NCBI GenBank assembly: GCA_963745975.1
Contig: CAVUZJ010000010.1
Location: forward strand, 62,001-126,000
Source of the DNA: JAKAWQ01 sp963745975
GTDB taxonomy: Bacteria; Pseudomonadota; Alphaproteobacteria; Acetobacterales; Acetobacteraceae
Reading direction: 5' to 3'
DNA: 64,000 nucleotides
The notes beneath the pieces were generated by a model. The model saw nothing but the letters and a program-made list of their open reading frames with translations. It did no database searches and was not told where the DNA came from. Made by a program: the position numbers and the translations under genes. This document shows positions 24,373 through 32,699 of this stretch, one piece after another (position 1 is the stretch's first letter; the number at the start of each line of letters is the position of its first letter).

Positions 24373-24814
24373 AGAGGCTGTGGGGGCCGGCCTCGTAGGC
24401 GCCGAAGGGATCGCGCTCGGCGTAGCCGTGGCGCCGATAGAGGGCGATCGCCTCGCGATTGTGCGGGCCGGTCTCCAGAAGGAGCACATGGAGCCGCTCG
24501 GCGATCGCGGCGGCTTCGATGCGCTCCATCAGGCGGTGGCCGGCGCCGCGGCCGCGGGCGGCGGGCAGGACGATCATGCGCTTGAGCTCGCCGCTGCCGT
24601 CGGCTCCGAGGACGACGGCGGCGCAGCCGATCGCCTGTCCCTCGGCGCGGGCGACGAAGAAGCGCACGGCAGGCGAGGCGAGGAATTCCACATCCACGGG
24701 ATGGCGGCCCTCCTCGGGATAGAGGGACATCGAATAGGCGTCCGAGGCGGCGAGCAGAGCGCGGACCTCGGGCTGGCGTGGCTCTTCCTCAGCGATCTCG
24801 ATCATCGTGGGCAT
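24353..24814 (-). CDS. GNAT-family N-acetyltransferase
   Basis: 153-residue GNAT protein of the PhnO/YsnE-like type. The acetyl-CoA motif is KRMIVLPAARGRGAGHRLM (about residues 78-96), then LLLETGPHNREAIALYRRHGY. The N-terminal SMSLYPEEGRHPVDVEFL is characteristic of this subgroup. Transcribed from the AT-rich gap at 24815-25161. Substrate unknown. Confidence 0.87.
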   Translation of the reverse strand: MPTMIEIAEEEPRQPEVRALLAASDAYSMSLYPEEGRHPVDVEFLASPAVRFFVARAEGQAIGCAAVVLGADGSGELKRMIVLPAARGRGAGHRLMERIEAAAIAERLHVLLLETGPHNREAIALYRRHGYAERDPFGAYEAGPHSLFMEKRL

Positions 24815-25161
24815 CCTAGATGGATTGCGGGCGGCGCATGGCGCCGGGGTGGGGCGAAGCGCTGTGGAAAAACTTATCCACAGGATGTTGATAAGTAACT
24901 TAAAGACGCCGCGCCAAAGGATTCAAAAGACTCAAGAGTATTCGAGGCCAGCTTGGGTTCTCGGGCAGGGAGCGGCGAGACTTCGTTGAATGTCGCGCGT
25001 CGGTAACAGAACGATTGTCAGGTCGTGAAACTTTAAGTTGCATAATTGACCAACTATTCTTTGTTATCATGTAACTTTCTCCTTGCCGTCGTTCTTGGTT
25101 ACGGTATGAATACGCCAATAAGTTGATACGCGGCGGCAGCAGGAACGAAGGAGACCGATCC
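24815..25161. other. AT-rich intergenic region with DnaA-box-like cluster
   Basis: About 350 bases between divergent genes, far richer in A+T than its surroundings, especially 25016-25080. Three DnaA-box-like 9-mers lie within 33 bases: TGTGGAAAA (24863-24871, reverse of TTTTCCACA), the perfect box TTATCCACA (24874-24882) and TGTTGATAA (24887-24895, reverse of TTATCAACA). AACTTAAAG (24897-24905) recurs inverted as CTTTAAGTT (25031-25039). It could be a replication origin, a DnaA-controlled promoter, or simply a divergent promoter region. Confidence 0.45.
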
Positions 25162-25794
25162 ATGGACAACTTCCGCTCGCTCGACGCCCTGGTCCGGGCC
25201 CGGTTGCGGAACTGGCCGCAGCGCCCCCCTGGCCTGAGCCGTCGAACGCTCGAGCGGGGGGAGTGGCTTCGCGGAAGACCCGGAGAAGAATCAGAAACTT
25301 GCCATCCCTTCCTGAAACTTCCCGGGAGCAATCAACTGCGCACCCTGCCGGATGGGCTGTGGCTCCATTTCGGCGGCACCTCTGTGGAGCCTTTTGTGGA
25401 TATCTTCGCGATCGAGGCCTGCGGCTCGCTCCAGAACCTGCTCGACAAGCGCTCGCGCTTCGCGCCCAGCACCAATTCCCTGCTCGCGGTCTGCCCGCTT
25501 CCCTGGCTGCTCACGCCCGCCCTGCCGATGGACCCGACGCCGCGCTGGCGGCTCACCGGCGTGCTTGGCGCGCTCCCGCACGTTCCACTCGTGCTTCCGG
25601 TGCGCGACGTGCGCGTGATGTACGGGCTCAAGCAGCGCCACTACAACGGCTTCGTGAAGAGCCAGATTCCCCACCCGCACGAGTATTTCGTGCCGATGGA
25701 GGCGCTGGTCGCCGAGGACGCGGTTCAGAACCCGGCCATGCAGGCGCTGGTCTCGCGCGCCTCGGCCAACGCCAACTTCCTCAGCGCGCCGTGA
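25162..25794 (+). CDS. hypothetical protein, 210 residues
   Basis: I do not recognise this protein. It is soluble, with no signal peptide or membrane helix. The N-terminus MDNFRSLDALVRARLRNWP is followed by a basic stretch (about 25-45). There is then a mixed alpha/beta body with GLWLHFGGTSVEPFVDIFAI and a run of prolines in LPWLLTPALPMDP. ATG 25162 is preceded by GAAGGAGA. Codon use is like its neighbours, so it is a real gene. It adjoins the DnaA-box cluster and overlaps the convergent glycerophosphodiesterase gene by 14 bases. Confidence 0.75.
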   Translation: MDNFRSLDALVRARLRNWPQRPPGLSRRTLERGEWLRGRPGEESETCHPFLKLPGSNQLRTLPDGLWLHFGGTSVEPFVDIFAIEACGSLQNLLDKRSRFAPSTNSLLAVCPLPWLLTPALPMDPTPRWRLTGVLGALPHVPLVLPVRDVRVMYGLKQRHYNGFVKSQIPHPHEYFVPMEALVAEDAVQNPAMQALVSRASANANFLSAP

Positions 25795-26629
25795 AGAGCT
25801 GCAACGCGCGGTCGGGGCGGTCGGTGATCAGGCCGGCAGCGCCCCAGGTGGCGAGGCGCGACATCTCGCCGGGGTCGTTCACCGTCCAGGGAAGGACCGG
25901 GATCCCGAGGCGATCGGCCTCGGCGATGTCCGCCTCCGTGATCGAGGCGTGCTCGGGCGCCCAGGCGCCGCCGCCTTCGCCGGCGATGCGTTGCGGGACC
26001 GACCCCCCTCCCCTCCCCGCGCCCCACCAGGCGGCCTTCCTCTCGGTCGCGGGCTCGGTGAGCCAGGCGCGGGCGATCTCGGGGCGGGTGCAGGCGAGAT
26101 GGCGCGGACCGCTCCAGTCGAAGGATTCGATTCGGATGCGGCCGAGCGCGCCCGCCGCCTCGGCAACAGCGAGGACGAGATCGGCCATGCGCGGGCCCGG
26201 GAGCGTGAGCGCGGGACGGGTCGGGTCGGATTTGAGCTCGATCGTCAGATGCGCGTCCGGGGCGAGCGCGAGGAGCGAGGCGAGGGTCGGGATGCGGGCG
26301 CCGTCGATCGGGCGCTGGTTGGGATAGCGCGCCGCATAGCGCGAGCCGGGGCGGATCCGCCCAACATCGTAGCGGGCGAGCTCGGCGAGCGTGAGCGCGC
26401 GGAGCAGCGGTCCGGGCCGGGCGAGCCAAGCGCCGTCCGGCCCGCGGGTGATGTCCGGATTGAGGACGAAATCATGGTAGAGGACGGGCACGTCGTCGGC
26501 AGTGACGGCGATGTCGGTCTCGAAGTGCTGCACGCCAGCGGCGAGCGAAGCGGCGAAGCCCTCGAGCGTGTTCTCCGGATGAAGCCCTCGCGCGCCGCGG
26601 TGGCCGATGATCTCGAAGCCCGGCCGCAA
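25781..26629 (-). CDS. ugpQ: glycerophosphodiester phosphodiesterase
   Basis: 282-residue GDPD enzyme cleaving glycerophosphodiesters to glycerol-3-phosphate and an alcohol. The signature HRGARGLHPENTLEGF (residues about 10-25) includes the catalytic histidine and metal-binding glutamate, with a second histidine in PVLYHD (about 53) and glutamate in LTIELKSD (about 130). The C-terminal VNDPGEMSRLATWGAAGLITDRPD is typical. No signal peptide, so cytoplasmic. A stop codon lies in frame directly before TTG 26629, which makes it the earliest possible start. Confidence 0.88.
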   Translation of the reverse strand: MRPGFEIIGHRGARGLHPENTLEGFAASLAAGVQHFETDIAVTADDVPVLYHDFVLNPDITRGPDGAWLARPGPLLRALTLAELARYDVGRIRPGSRYAARYPNQRPIDGARIPTLASLLALAPDAHLTIELKSDPTRPALTLPGPRMADLVLAVAEAAGALGRIRIESFDWSGPRHLACTRPEIARAWLTEPATERKAAWWGAGRGGGSVPQRIAGEGGGAWAPEHASITEADIAEADRLGIPVLPWTVNDPGEMSRLATWGAAGLITDRPDRALQLFTAR

Positions 26630-26638
26630 CTTAAGACG

Positions 26639-26878
26639 TCAGGGGCAGTCGCAGCCCGAGGTCGGCCCTTTGTCGCCGCGCACGACGTGATGGTCGATCC
26701 ATTCGGCGACCAGGAGGCGCGCCTCGGAGATCGAGGATTCGGGATGGTGGATGCGATAGAGGGTCGTGCAGGCGAGGAAGGATTCGAGGTCCCCGCAACC
26801 GCCGCGGCGAAGGTCCCGGTAGGCCGTCACCACGGCGCGCTCGCAACGCCGAGCGATATGGCTGAATTCACGGCCCAT
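26639..26878 (-). CDS. small conserved-type protein, 79 residues
   Basis: Unrecognised small protein of 79 residues. It is basic at the N-terminus (MGREFSHIARRCERAVVTAYRDL) and cysteine-containing (RRGGCGDLESFLACTTLYRIHHP), with a C-terminal GCDCP. ATG 26878 follows AAGGAG, and the stop lies 9 bases before the glycerophosphodiesterase start, so they share a transcript. The pattern of amphipathic helices and strong GC3 supports coding. No function assigned. Confidence 0.65.
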   Translation of the reverse strand: MGREFSHIARRCERAVVTAYRDLRRGGCGDLESFLACTTLYRIHHPESSISEARLLVAEWIDHHVVRGDKGPTSGCDCP

Positions 26879-26891
26879 CCGGCACGACTCC

Positions 26892-27235
26892 TTATTGCGA
26901 ATTACTCGCAGGACGTTCGGGGAGTGTATCCGCGCGCCGGGCGAACGGCAAGCCAACGCCCCCTTCGGAAAAGGGTATCGTCAAGGTGAGTTCGGGGCGG
27001 CCGGCGAGAACGAGGCTCGCCTGCTCGTAGCGCAAGGATCCGTGAAACGGGTGATGGGACGTCTGCGCGCCGCCCTCGCGGGCGAGGAGGCCATGCTCGT
27101 CCCGGAAGCCGGCGGAAGCCCGGGTGTGCGGCGGCCGCTGGCAGCGAGGCCGGTCGCGGCAGGGGCGAGCTTTTCGTGCTGGGCGCGGAGGGAGGAGGCG
27201 AGCGCGTCTCGGCGGGAGAGATTTTCCGGGTCCAT
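26892..27235 (-). pseudogene. probable frameshifted small gene
   Basis: Two overlapping reading frames on the minus strand each show coding-like GC3 bias in different halves. The first runs from ATG 27235 (MDPENLSRRDALASSLRAQ and on through HEKLAPAATGLAASGRR). A different frame then continues as AGFRDEHGLLAREGGAQ, SLRYEQASLVLAG and RPELTLTIPF, ending at a stop at 26892-26894. The switch would fall near 27110-27130. It ends 13 bases before the 79-residue gene, as expected for the first gene of that operon. Either a frameshifted gene, a sequence error, or programmed frameshifting. Function unknown. Confidence 0.4.
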
Positions 27236-27330
27236 GGGGGTGAGAATGATACCAGTATGAATGGGCCTCTTAAACCGATGTCGGCGAGCGTCTATGGACG
27301 GGGCGCGGGTTGGGGACGGGAGAATTGGAC

Positions 27331-28110
27331 GTGAGCAAGACGCACGAGGCGGTGGTGGGCGCGCAGTTCGGCGCGCGGGCGAGCGCATATCTGACGAGCG
27401 CGGTGCATGCGGCCGGGGCGGACCTCGACGCGCTCGCCGCCCTCGTGCGCGACCGGCCGGGGGCGCGCGTGCTTGATCTCGGCTCGGGCGGCGGGCATGT
27501 GAGCTTCGCCGCCGCACCGCATGTGGGCGAAGTCGTTGCGTGCGATCTTTCGCCCGAGATGCTGGCGGTCGTCGCGCGGGCCGCCGCCGAGCGCGGGCTG
27601 GCGAACGTCACGACGCGCGAGGGCGTGGCCGAAAGCCTGCCCTTCGCCGATGCGAGCTTCGATTTCGTGCTGAGCCGATACAGCGCGCACCATTGGCGCG
27701 ACCTCGACGCGGGGCTTCGGGAAGTCGCGCGGGTGCTGAAGCCTGACGGGATCGCGGGGATCGTGGACAGCGTCTCGCCGGGGCCGGCGCGGCTCGACAC
27801 CTTCCTCCAGGCGATCGAGCTGTTGCGCGACCCCTCCCATGTGCGGAGCCGCCCGCGCGCGGAGTGGGAGGCGGCACTGGCCGGCGCCGGGCTCTCGGTG
27901 CAGGGCGCGCGGGGCTTCCGAGTGCGGATCGAGTTCGGCACCTGGATCGAGCGGATGGGGACGCCGAAGGTGCAGGCGGATGCGATCCGCGCGCTGGAGG
28001 CCGCGATGCCCGAAGGCGTGCGGTCCTATTTCGACATCGGGCCGGACGGCAGCTTCAACCTCGATGTTGCTCTGTTTGAGGCTGCTCCTCGGCAAGGAGC
28101 GCTTCCATGA
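27331..28110 (+). CDS. class I SAM-dependent methyltransferase
   Basis: 259-residue methyltransferase of the UbiE/COQ5-like Methyltransf_11 group. SAM motif I is VLDLGSGGGHVSF (about residues 49-61). VVACDLSPEML follows, then FADASFDFVLSRYSAHHW as motif II, and LREVARVLKPDG as motif III. GTG 27331 is chosen because GGGAGA lies 7 bases upstream. The 3' end overlaps the convergent molybdenum hydroxylase gene by 56 bases. Substrate unknown. Confidence 0.86.
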   Translation: MSKTHEAVVGAQFGARASAYLTSAVHAAGADLDALAALVRDRPGARVLDLGSGGGHVSFAAAPHVGEVVACDLSPEMLAVVARAAAERGLANVTTREGVAESLPFADASFDFVLSRYSAHHWRDLDAGLREVARVLKPDGIAGIVDSVSPGPARLDTFLQAIELLRDPSHVRSRPRAEWEAALAGAGLSVQGARGFRVRIEFGTWIERMGTPKVQADAIRALEAAMPEGVRSYFDIGPDGSFNLDVALFEAAPRQGALP

Positions 28111-30202
28111 TCCGCTCGCGCGTGAGCGGCATCGCGCGCACGCGGGCGCCGAGCGCATGGGCGACGGCGTTGCCGATCGCGGCGGCGGTGGGGCCAAGGG
28201 CGGCTTCGCCGAGGCCGAGCGTCGGGTCCTCGTCGGTGCCGACGAAGGCGACGCTCACCTCGGGGATCTCGGGGAAGCGCAGCACCGGATAGTGCTCCCA
28301 GTCCGCCGTCGCGATGCCCTCGTCCGAGACCAGCACCGCCTCCTTGAGCGTCCAGCTCGCGGCCTGAATGACGCCGCCTTCGATCTGGTTCGCCGCGCCG
28401 TCCGGATTGATCACCAGGCCGGCATCGACGGCGCACCAGACGCGGCGGAGTTTTACGACGTCTTCGACCAAAACTTCAGCAACGGCAGCGACATAGGAGG
28501 CGCGGTTCTTGTAACGGCTGAAGGCGATGCCGTAACCTTCGCCGGCGCCGCCGGCGGGACGGCCGGCCCAGCCCGCCATCTCGGCCACGCGCTCGAGGAC
28601 GCGGCGGCCGCGCGGATCGGAGAGCAGCGAGAGCCGGTAGTCGAGCGGGTCCTCGGCGGCAAGGGCGGCGAGCTCGTCGATGAAGCTCTCGATCGCGAAG
28701 ACGTTGCCGTGTGTGCCGAGCCCGCGCATCGAGGAGGTGCGGAGCGGCGGGCGCCGGACGAGGCGATGCACCACGCGCTGAGGGGGAAGGTCGTAGAGGG
28801 CGCGGGCGTTGCGCAGCCCGCCGAAGCCGGCGGCCTCGGGCACGTCCGCGAGCGCCGGCGGCGGCGGCGGGTCGGGCAGGGCCTCGGCGGGGAGGAGATT
28901 GACGCCGCCATTGTGGCCCGGGCGCTGGCCGTGGGTGCCGCTCACGACCTCGATCACCCAATCGACCGGGCGGAAATGCGCATCGAGCGCGGCGCGGAGA
29001 TCGACGACCATCGCCGAGCCGAAGGGCGCGGCCGAGAGCTCGTCCGCGCGGGTCCATTGGGCGCGAACCCATGCGCCGGGGCGGGCGTGGGCGATGAAGG
29101 CGGCGTCGGCGGCCGCGTCGTCGGCGCCGTTGTGGCCGTAGCAGCCGGCGCCGTGACGATGGCGGACGGAGACGGCTTCGGGATCGAGGCCGAGGGCGCG
29201 GGCGAGTGCGCCGCGCAGCAGGCCCACCCCTTGCGAGTGGGTGAGGACCTCGAGATGCACGCCGTCGAAGCGGGCGAGGCCGACCGAGGGCGCGATCGAG
29301 CCGTGGGCGAGATAGGGGCGGGTGTAGCTTGCGTGGAATTCGCGCACGGGCGGGTTGGAGGGCGCGGTTCCCGGGAATTCCAGCACCTGGTCCTGGGATT
29401 CGAGCGAGACGAGGTGGGTGGCGTCGGACTGGCCGGCGCGCCAGGGCTCGCCGCCGCTCCAGCGCGCGTGGCGCAGCGCCGCCTCGCGCGCGCGCTCGAC
29501 CACCGCCTCGTCCGCGGCGAGGACGGCGAGGAAATCGCCGATGCGGACGAATTCGACCGTTTCGCCGGCCGCGCGGCGGATGGCCGCCTCGTCGAGCGCC
29601 TCGAGATGGGCGAGGCGGCGCGGGCGGCGGAGCACGCGCGCGTGGATCATGCCCGGAAATGCGAGGTCGTGGATGAAGCCGGCGCCGAAGATTTTGTCGG
29701 GCAAATCGACGCGGGGAAAGCTGCGGCCGATCACCTGGAAATCGGCGGGCTTGGTGAGCGGGGCGGTGCCGCGCGGTTCGCGAGCGAGATCGACGGCTTG
29801 GGCGAGCGTCCAGTAATCGAGCGCGGTCGGCGCGCCGTCCTGGAGGAATTTGCCGTCGGCGAGGCCGATCGCGTCGGGCGCGCAGTTGAGGCGGAGGGCG
29901 GCGGCTTCGGTGAAGAGCGCGCGCACCTCGGCGGCGGCGACGCGGATCGCCCCGCCTGACGCCTCGATCGATTGGCTGCCGGCGGTGAAGCCTTCCTCGG
30001 GTGCGGCGTCGGTGTCGCCTGAGACGATGCGCAGGCGCTCGGGGGCGACGCGGAGCTCCTCGGCGGCGATCTGCACGAGCGCGGTGAGGATGCCCTGGCC
30101 GAGCTCGACCTTGCCGGTCGCGAGCCGGACGCGCCCGCCCGGCTCGAAGCCGATCCAGCGGTCGAGGCGGGGATTGGCGGCGAGGCTGGCGGGGAGGGTC
30201 AT
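28055..30202 (-). CDS. molybdenum hydroxylase large subunit (xanthine dehydrogenase family)
   Basis: 715-residue molybdopterin-cytosine-dinucleotide subunit of the isoquinoline/nicotinate dehydrogenase type. It starts directly with the molybdopterin domain (GKVELGQGILTALVQIAAEEL, residues about 30-50). GTHGNVFAIESFIDEL and a C-terminal GLGEAALGPTAAAIGNAVA containing the catalytic glutamate follow. It hydroxylates an N-heterocycle or aldehyde. Its 2Fe-2S partner overlaps upstream by 4 bases. No FAD subunit is present, as in two-subunit enzymes that use a cytochrome as acceptor. Last gene of the GntR-flanked operon. Confidence 0.88.
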   Translation of the reverse strand: MTLPASLAANPRLDRWIGFEPGGRVRLATGKVELGQGILTALVQIAAEELRVAPERLRIVSGDTDAAPEEGFTAGSQSIEASGGAIRVAAAEVRALFTEAAALRLNCAPDAIGLADGKFLQDGAPTALDYWTLAQAVDLAREPRGTAPLTKPADFQVIGRSFPRVDLPDKIFGAGFIHDLAFPGMIHARVLRRPRRLAHLEALDEAAIRRAAGETVEFVRIGDFLAVLAADEAVVERAREAALRHARWSGGEPWRAGQSDATHLVSLESQDQVLEFPGTAPSNPPVREFHASYTRPYLAHGSIAPSVGLARFDGVHLEVLTHSQGVGLLRGALARALGLDPEAVSVRHRHGAGCYGHNGADDAAADAAFIAHARPGAWVRAQWTRADELSAAPFGSAMVVDLRAALDAHFRPVDWVIEVVSGTHGQRPGHNGGVNLLPAEALPDPPPPPALADVPEAAGFGGLRNARALYDLPPQRVVHRLVRRPPLRTSSMRGLGTHGNVFAIESFIDELAALAAEDPLDYRLSLLSDPRGRRVLERVAEMAGWAGRPAGGAGEGYGIAFSRYKNRASYVAAVAEVLVEDVVKLRRVWCAVDAGLVINPDGAANQIEGGVIQAASWTLKEAVLVSDEGIATADWEHYPVLRFPEIPEVSVAFVGTDEDPTLGLGEAALGPTAAAIGNAVAHALGARVRAMPLTRERIMEALLAEEQPQTEQHRG

Positions 30203-30678
30203 GCGGCTTCGCCCCGCATCGCGCGCGCGGCACGCGCGACGGCGCGGATCATCCGATTGTGCGCGCCGCAGCGGCAGAGATTCTTCTCGAGCGCCTGTGC
30301 GATCTCCGCCCGCGTCGGGTTCGGGTTGCGTGCGAGCAGCGCCTTGGCCGCGATGAGGATGCCGCCAAGGCAATAGCCGCATTGCGCGGCCTGCTCGGCG
30401 AGGAAGGCCGCTTGGAGCGGATCGGGCGCCTCCGCGGTGCCGATGCCCTCGGGCGTCGTCACCGCGTGGCCGGCGGCGCGCTCGAGCGGGAGGGTGCAGC
30501 TCATCACCGGCTCGCCGTCGAGCAGGACCATGCAGGCGCCGCACGCCTCCGCGCCGCAGCCGAAGCGGACGGCGCGCAAGCCGAGCTCGGAGCGGAGGAT
30601 GTGGATGAGATTGGTGGCGCCGTCCGCGGTCACGCGGACCGGGCCTCCGTTCACGGTGAGCGAGAAGGCTTCGCTCAT
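30199..30678 (-). CDS. 2Fe-2S subunit of the molybdenum hydroxylase
   Basis: 159-residue iron-sulfur subunit with both clusters. The plant-type site has C41, C46, C49 and C61 (CGAEACGACM). The helical site is CGYCLGG (about 99-102) with CRCGAHN (about 134-136). It transfers electrons from the molybdenum site to an external acceptor. ATGA overlap with the large subunit and a 4-base overlap with the gene upstream indicate tight coupling. Confidence 0.92.
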   Translation of the reverse strand: MSEAFSLTVNGGPVRVTADGATNLIHILRSELGLRAVRFGCGAEACGACMVLLDGEPVMSCTLPLERAAGHAVTTPEGIGTAEAPDPLQAAFLAEQAAQCGYCLGGILIAAKALLARNPNPTRAEIAQALEKNLCRCGAHNRMIRAVARAARAMRGEAA

Positions 30679-31592
30679 CGCGCGCCCGCCGCGGCGAGGA
30701 GGCGTGCGGCGGCGTCCTCTGCGGTCATGCCGAGCGCCACGCCGGCGGCGCGCGCCTGGGCGTTCGCGGAGGTGATGCGGCCGTCGCGGTAGATGCTGGC
30801 GGCGTCGCCGAGATCGGCCGAGAGGTGCGAGACGGCGGCGCAGGGGATGCCCATGCGCTCGAGGATATCGAGCCCGGCGACGGCCATGCGGCCGCGGCCG
30901 AAGCCGCCGTCGCTGCCGATGATGCCGGCCGGGCGGATGCCATGGCGGTAGATATAGATCGTCATCGTCGTATCGACGGGCGTGCCGACGCAGAAGACGT
31001 CCGCTTCGTGCGTGCCTTCGACGAGGCTCATGCTCCAGCAGCCGAAGACCGCACCGAGAGCGGGGCGGGCGGCGGCGAGGAGCACCGCCTCATCCGGCCA
31101 TTCGGAAGCGACCTCGCGCGGAGCGCCCGCGGGGGCGGAGAGCAGGAGCTGCGCGGCGAGCGCGACGGACTGGCCGGGCTCGGCGCCGCAGGCGGCGGCG
31201 GGGCCGTTGACCCGGCTCACCACGCCCTCCTCCCACACCGAGCGGCCGACGCACATCTCGCAGCTATAGACGCTGGCGGCGGCGGCGGGGACGCCGAAGG
31301 TCTCGGCGACGAGGAGCCCGCCGATGCCGGCCTCGTTGCGGCCGATCCCGGCATCCACGCCGAGGAAGCCGCGGAGCCCGCGGCGGAGCAGCGAGACGGC
31401 GACCGGGCGGGCCATGTAGGCGGCGTGGACGAGGACATCGCGCGGGGGATCGAGCGGCACCAGCGAGGCGCCCGCCTCGCGCGGGGAATCGATGACCACG
31501 ACCTTGCCCGCTTCACTCTCGCAGCCGGCGAAGGCGCGGTTGCCGAATTCGAGCGGCGGGACATAGTCCGCCGGCGCGGCGATGCTGCTCAT
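30675..31592 (-). CDS. unrecognised 305-residue protein of the hydroxylase operon
   Basis: I do not recognise this family. It is soluble and alanine/glycine-rich with Rossmann-like repeats. VYSCEMCVGRSVWEEGVV contains a CxxC pair, and VFCVGTPVDTTMTIYIYRHGIRP and IGSDGGFGRGRMAVAGLDILE are conserved-looking loops. It ends in a helical tail. Placed between the Kelch protein and the hydroxylase subunits with 4-base overlap at one side, it could be a hydrolase or racemase for the operon's substrate, or an assembly factor. No catalytic motif is certain. Confidence 0.7.
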   Translation of the reverse strand: MSSIAAPADYVPPLEFGNRAFAGCESEAGKVVVIDSPREAGASLVPLDPPRDVLVHAAYMARPVAVSLLRRGLRGFLGVDAGIGRNEAGIGGLLVAETFGVPAAAASVYSCEMCVGRSVWEEGVVSRVNGPAAACGAEPGQSVALAAQLLLSAPAGAPREVASEWPDEAVLLAAARPALGAVFGCWSMSLVEGTHEADVFCVGTPVDTTMTIYIYRHGIRPAGIIGSDGGFGRGRMAVAGLDILERMGIPCAAVSHLSADLGDAASIYRDGRITSANAQARAAGVALGMTAEDAAARLLAAAGAR

Positions 31593-31597
31593 GCGCC

Positions 31598-32644
31598 TCA
31601 GTCGAGCGTGAAGGCGTCGTGGTAGGCGCCCTGGACGCTGCCGCCGGGCAGCGGACCGCCCCCCGGGATGTGCACGCGATCGCCGATGATCGCCGCGGTC
31701 GCGCCGTGGAGGCCGTGGCGGGGCACGGCCATCGGCGCCATCGCCTCCCAGCGGTCCTTCGCGGGATCGTACGCCTCGTGCGTGCCGAAGACGCGGCCGG
31801 TGGCCTCGCCGCCCATGACCAGGATGCGGCCGCGATAGAGCGCGGCCGAGGGGCCGCTGCGCGGCGTGGGGAGTGGGGCGCGGAACGACCAGGAATCGCC
31901 CGCGGGATCGTAGACGGCGTGGAGTGCGGTGTTGAAATCGTAGCTGTCCATCCGGCCGGCGATGGCGTGGATGCGGCCATCGAGGACGACGACGCCCATA
32001 TGGTCGCGCTGGCCGACGAAGGGCTGCGTGCGGGTCGAGCCGGTCATGCCGCCGAGCATGGCATAGCGGTCGGTCTTGGGATCGTAGGTCTCGTGCCATT
32101 CGACGGAGCGGACGTCGCGCCCGCCGAGGAGATGGATGCGGTCTTCGACGAGCACGGCCGAGATCGCGCCGCGCGGACGGCTGAGTGCGGCGATCGTCTC
32201 CCAGCGGTCGGTCTTCGCGTCATAGACGAAGCAGCACGAATGCGGGCAGCGGTTCTGCTCGATGAAGCCGCCGAAAGTGTAGATGCGGCTTTCGATCGCG
32301 GCGAGCGCGATATGGTTGCAGGGAAAGGGGAGCGGCGCCTTGAGCGACCAGCTCCCGGTCGCGGGATCGAACACCTGGTGGAAATCCCCGTCCACGCGGC
32401 CACGGGCATAGCCGCCGATGATGTGGATGCGATTTTCGCAGACGATGACGCCCATTTCGCCGACCGGCACGGGCAGCCGCTTCTGCTCCACCCAGCTTCC
32501 CGAATTGGCGGCGGGGGGTGCGACGCTGGTCATGTAGCGCTGGGCCTCGACGGAGGCGGGGATCGCGGTGATGCTCTTGTCGAAGAGGCCGGCAAAGAGC
32601 GGGTCCGCGGCCGAAGCCGGGCTGGTTTCCTGGATCGCCGCCAT
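31598..32644 (-). CDS. Kelch-repeat beta-propeller protein
   Basis: 348 residues with about six Kelch blades. Each has the double-glycine and spaced Tyr/Trp pattern (HIIGGYARG, YTFGGFIEQ, HLLGGRDVR, HAIAGRMDS, LVMGGEATG and HIPGGGPLP). There is no signal peptide or membrane anchor, unlike periplasmic sialic acid mutarotases, so it is probably cytoplasmic. ATG 32644 has GGGAGAG upstream; TTG 32665 is a weaker alternative. In the operon it could be an epimerase, lactonase or scaffold acting on the same substrate as the hydroxylase. Confidence 0.85.
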   Translation of the reverse strand: MAAIQETSPASAADPLFAGLFDKSITAIPASVEAQRYMTSVAPPAANSGSWVEQKRLPVPVGEMGVIVCENRIHIIGGYARGRVDGDFHQVFDPATGSWSLKAPLPFPCNHIALAAIESRIYTFGGFIEQNRCPHSCCFVYDAKTDRWETIAALSRPRGAISAVLVEDRIHLLGGRDVRSVEWHETYDPKTDRYAMLGGMTGSTRTQPFVGQRDHMGVVVLDGRIHAIAGRMDSYDFNTALHAVYDPAGDSWSFRAPLPTPRSGPSAALYRGRILVMGGEATGRVFGTHEAYDPAKDRWEAMAPMAVPRHGLHGATAAIIGDRVHIPGGGPLPGGSVQGAYHDAFTLD

Positions 32645-32699
32645 GTCGTTTCTCTCCCGTTTCAATTGGGCCGTTCCGATTGATCCGGCGCGTGGCGCG

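Noticed and set aside
27241..28110. Long minus-strand open frames across the methyltransferase gene
   Set aside because: High-GC genes generate long open frames on the opposite strand; these lack family motifs and have codon bias opposite to the true gene.
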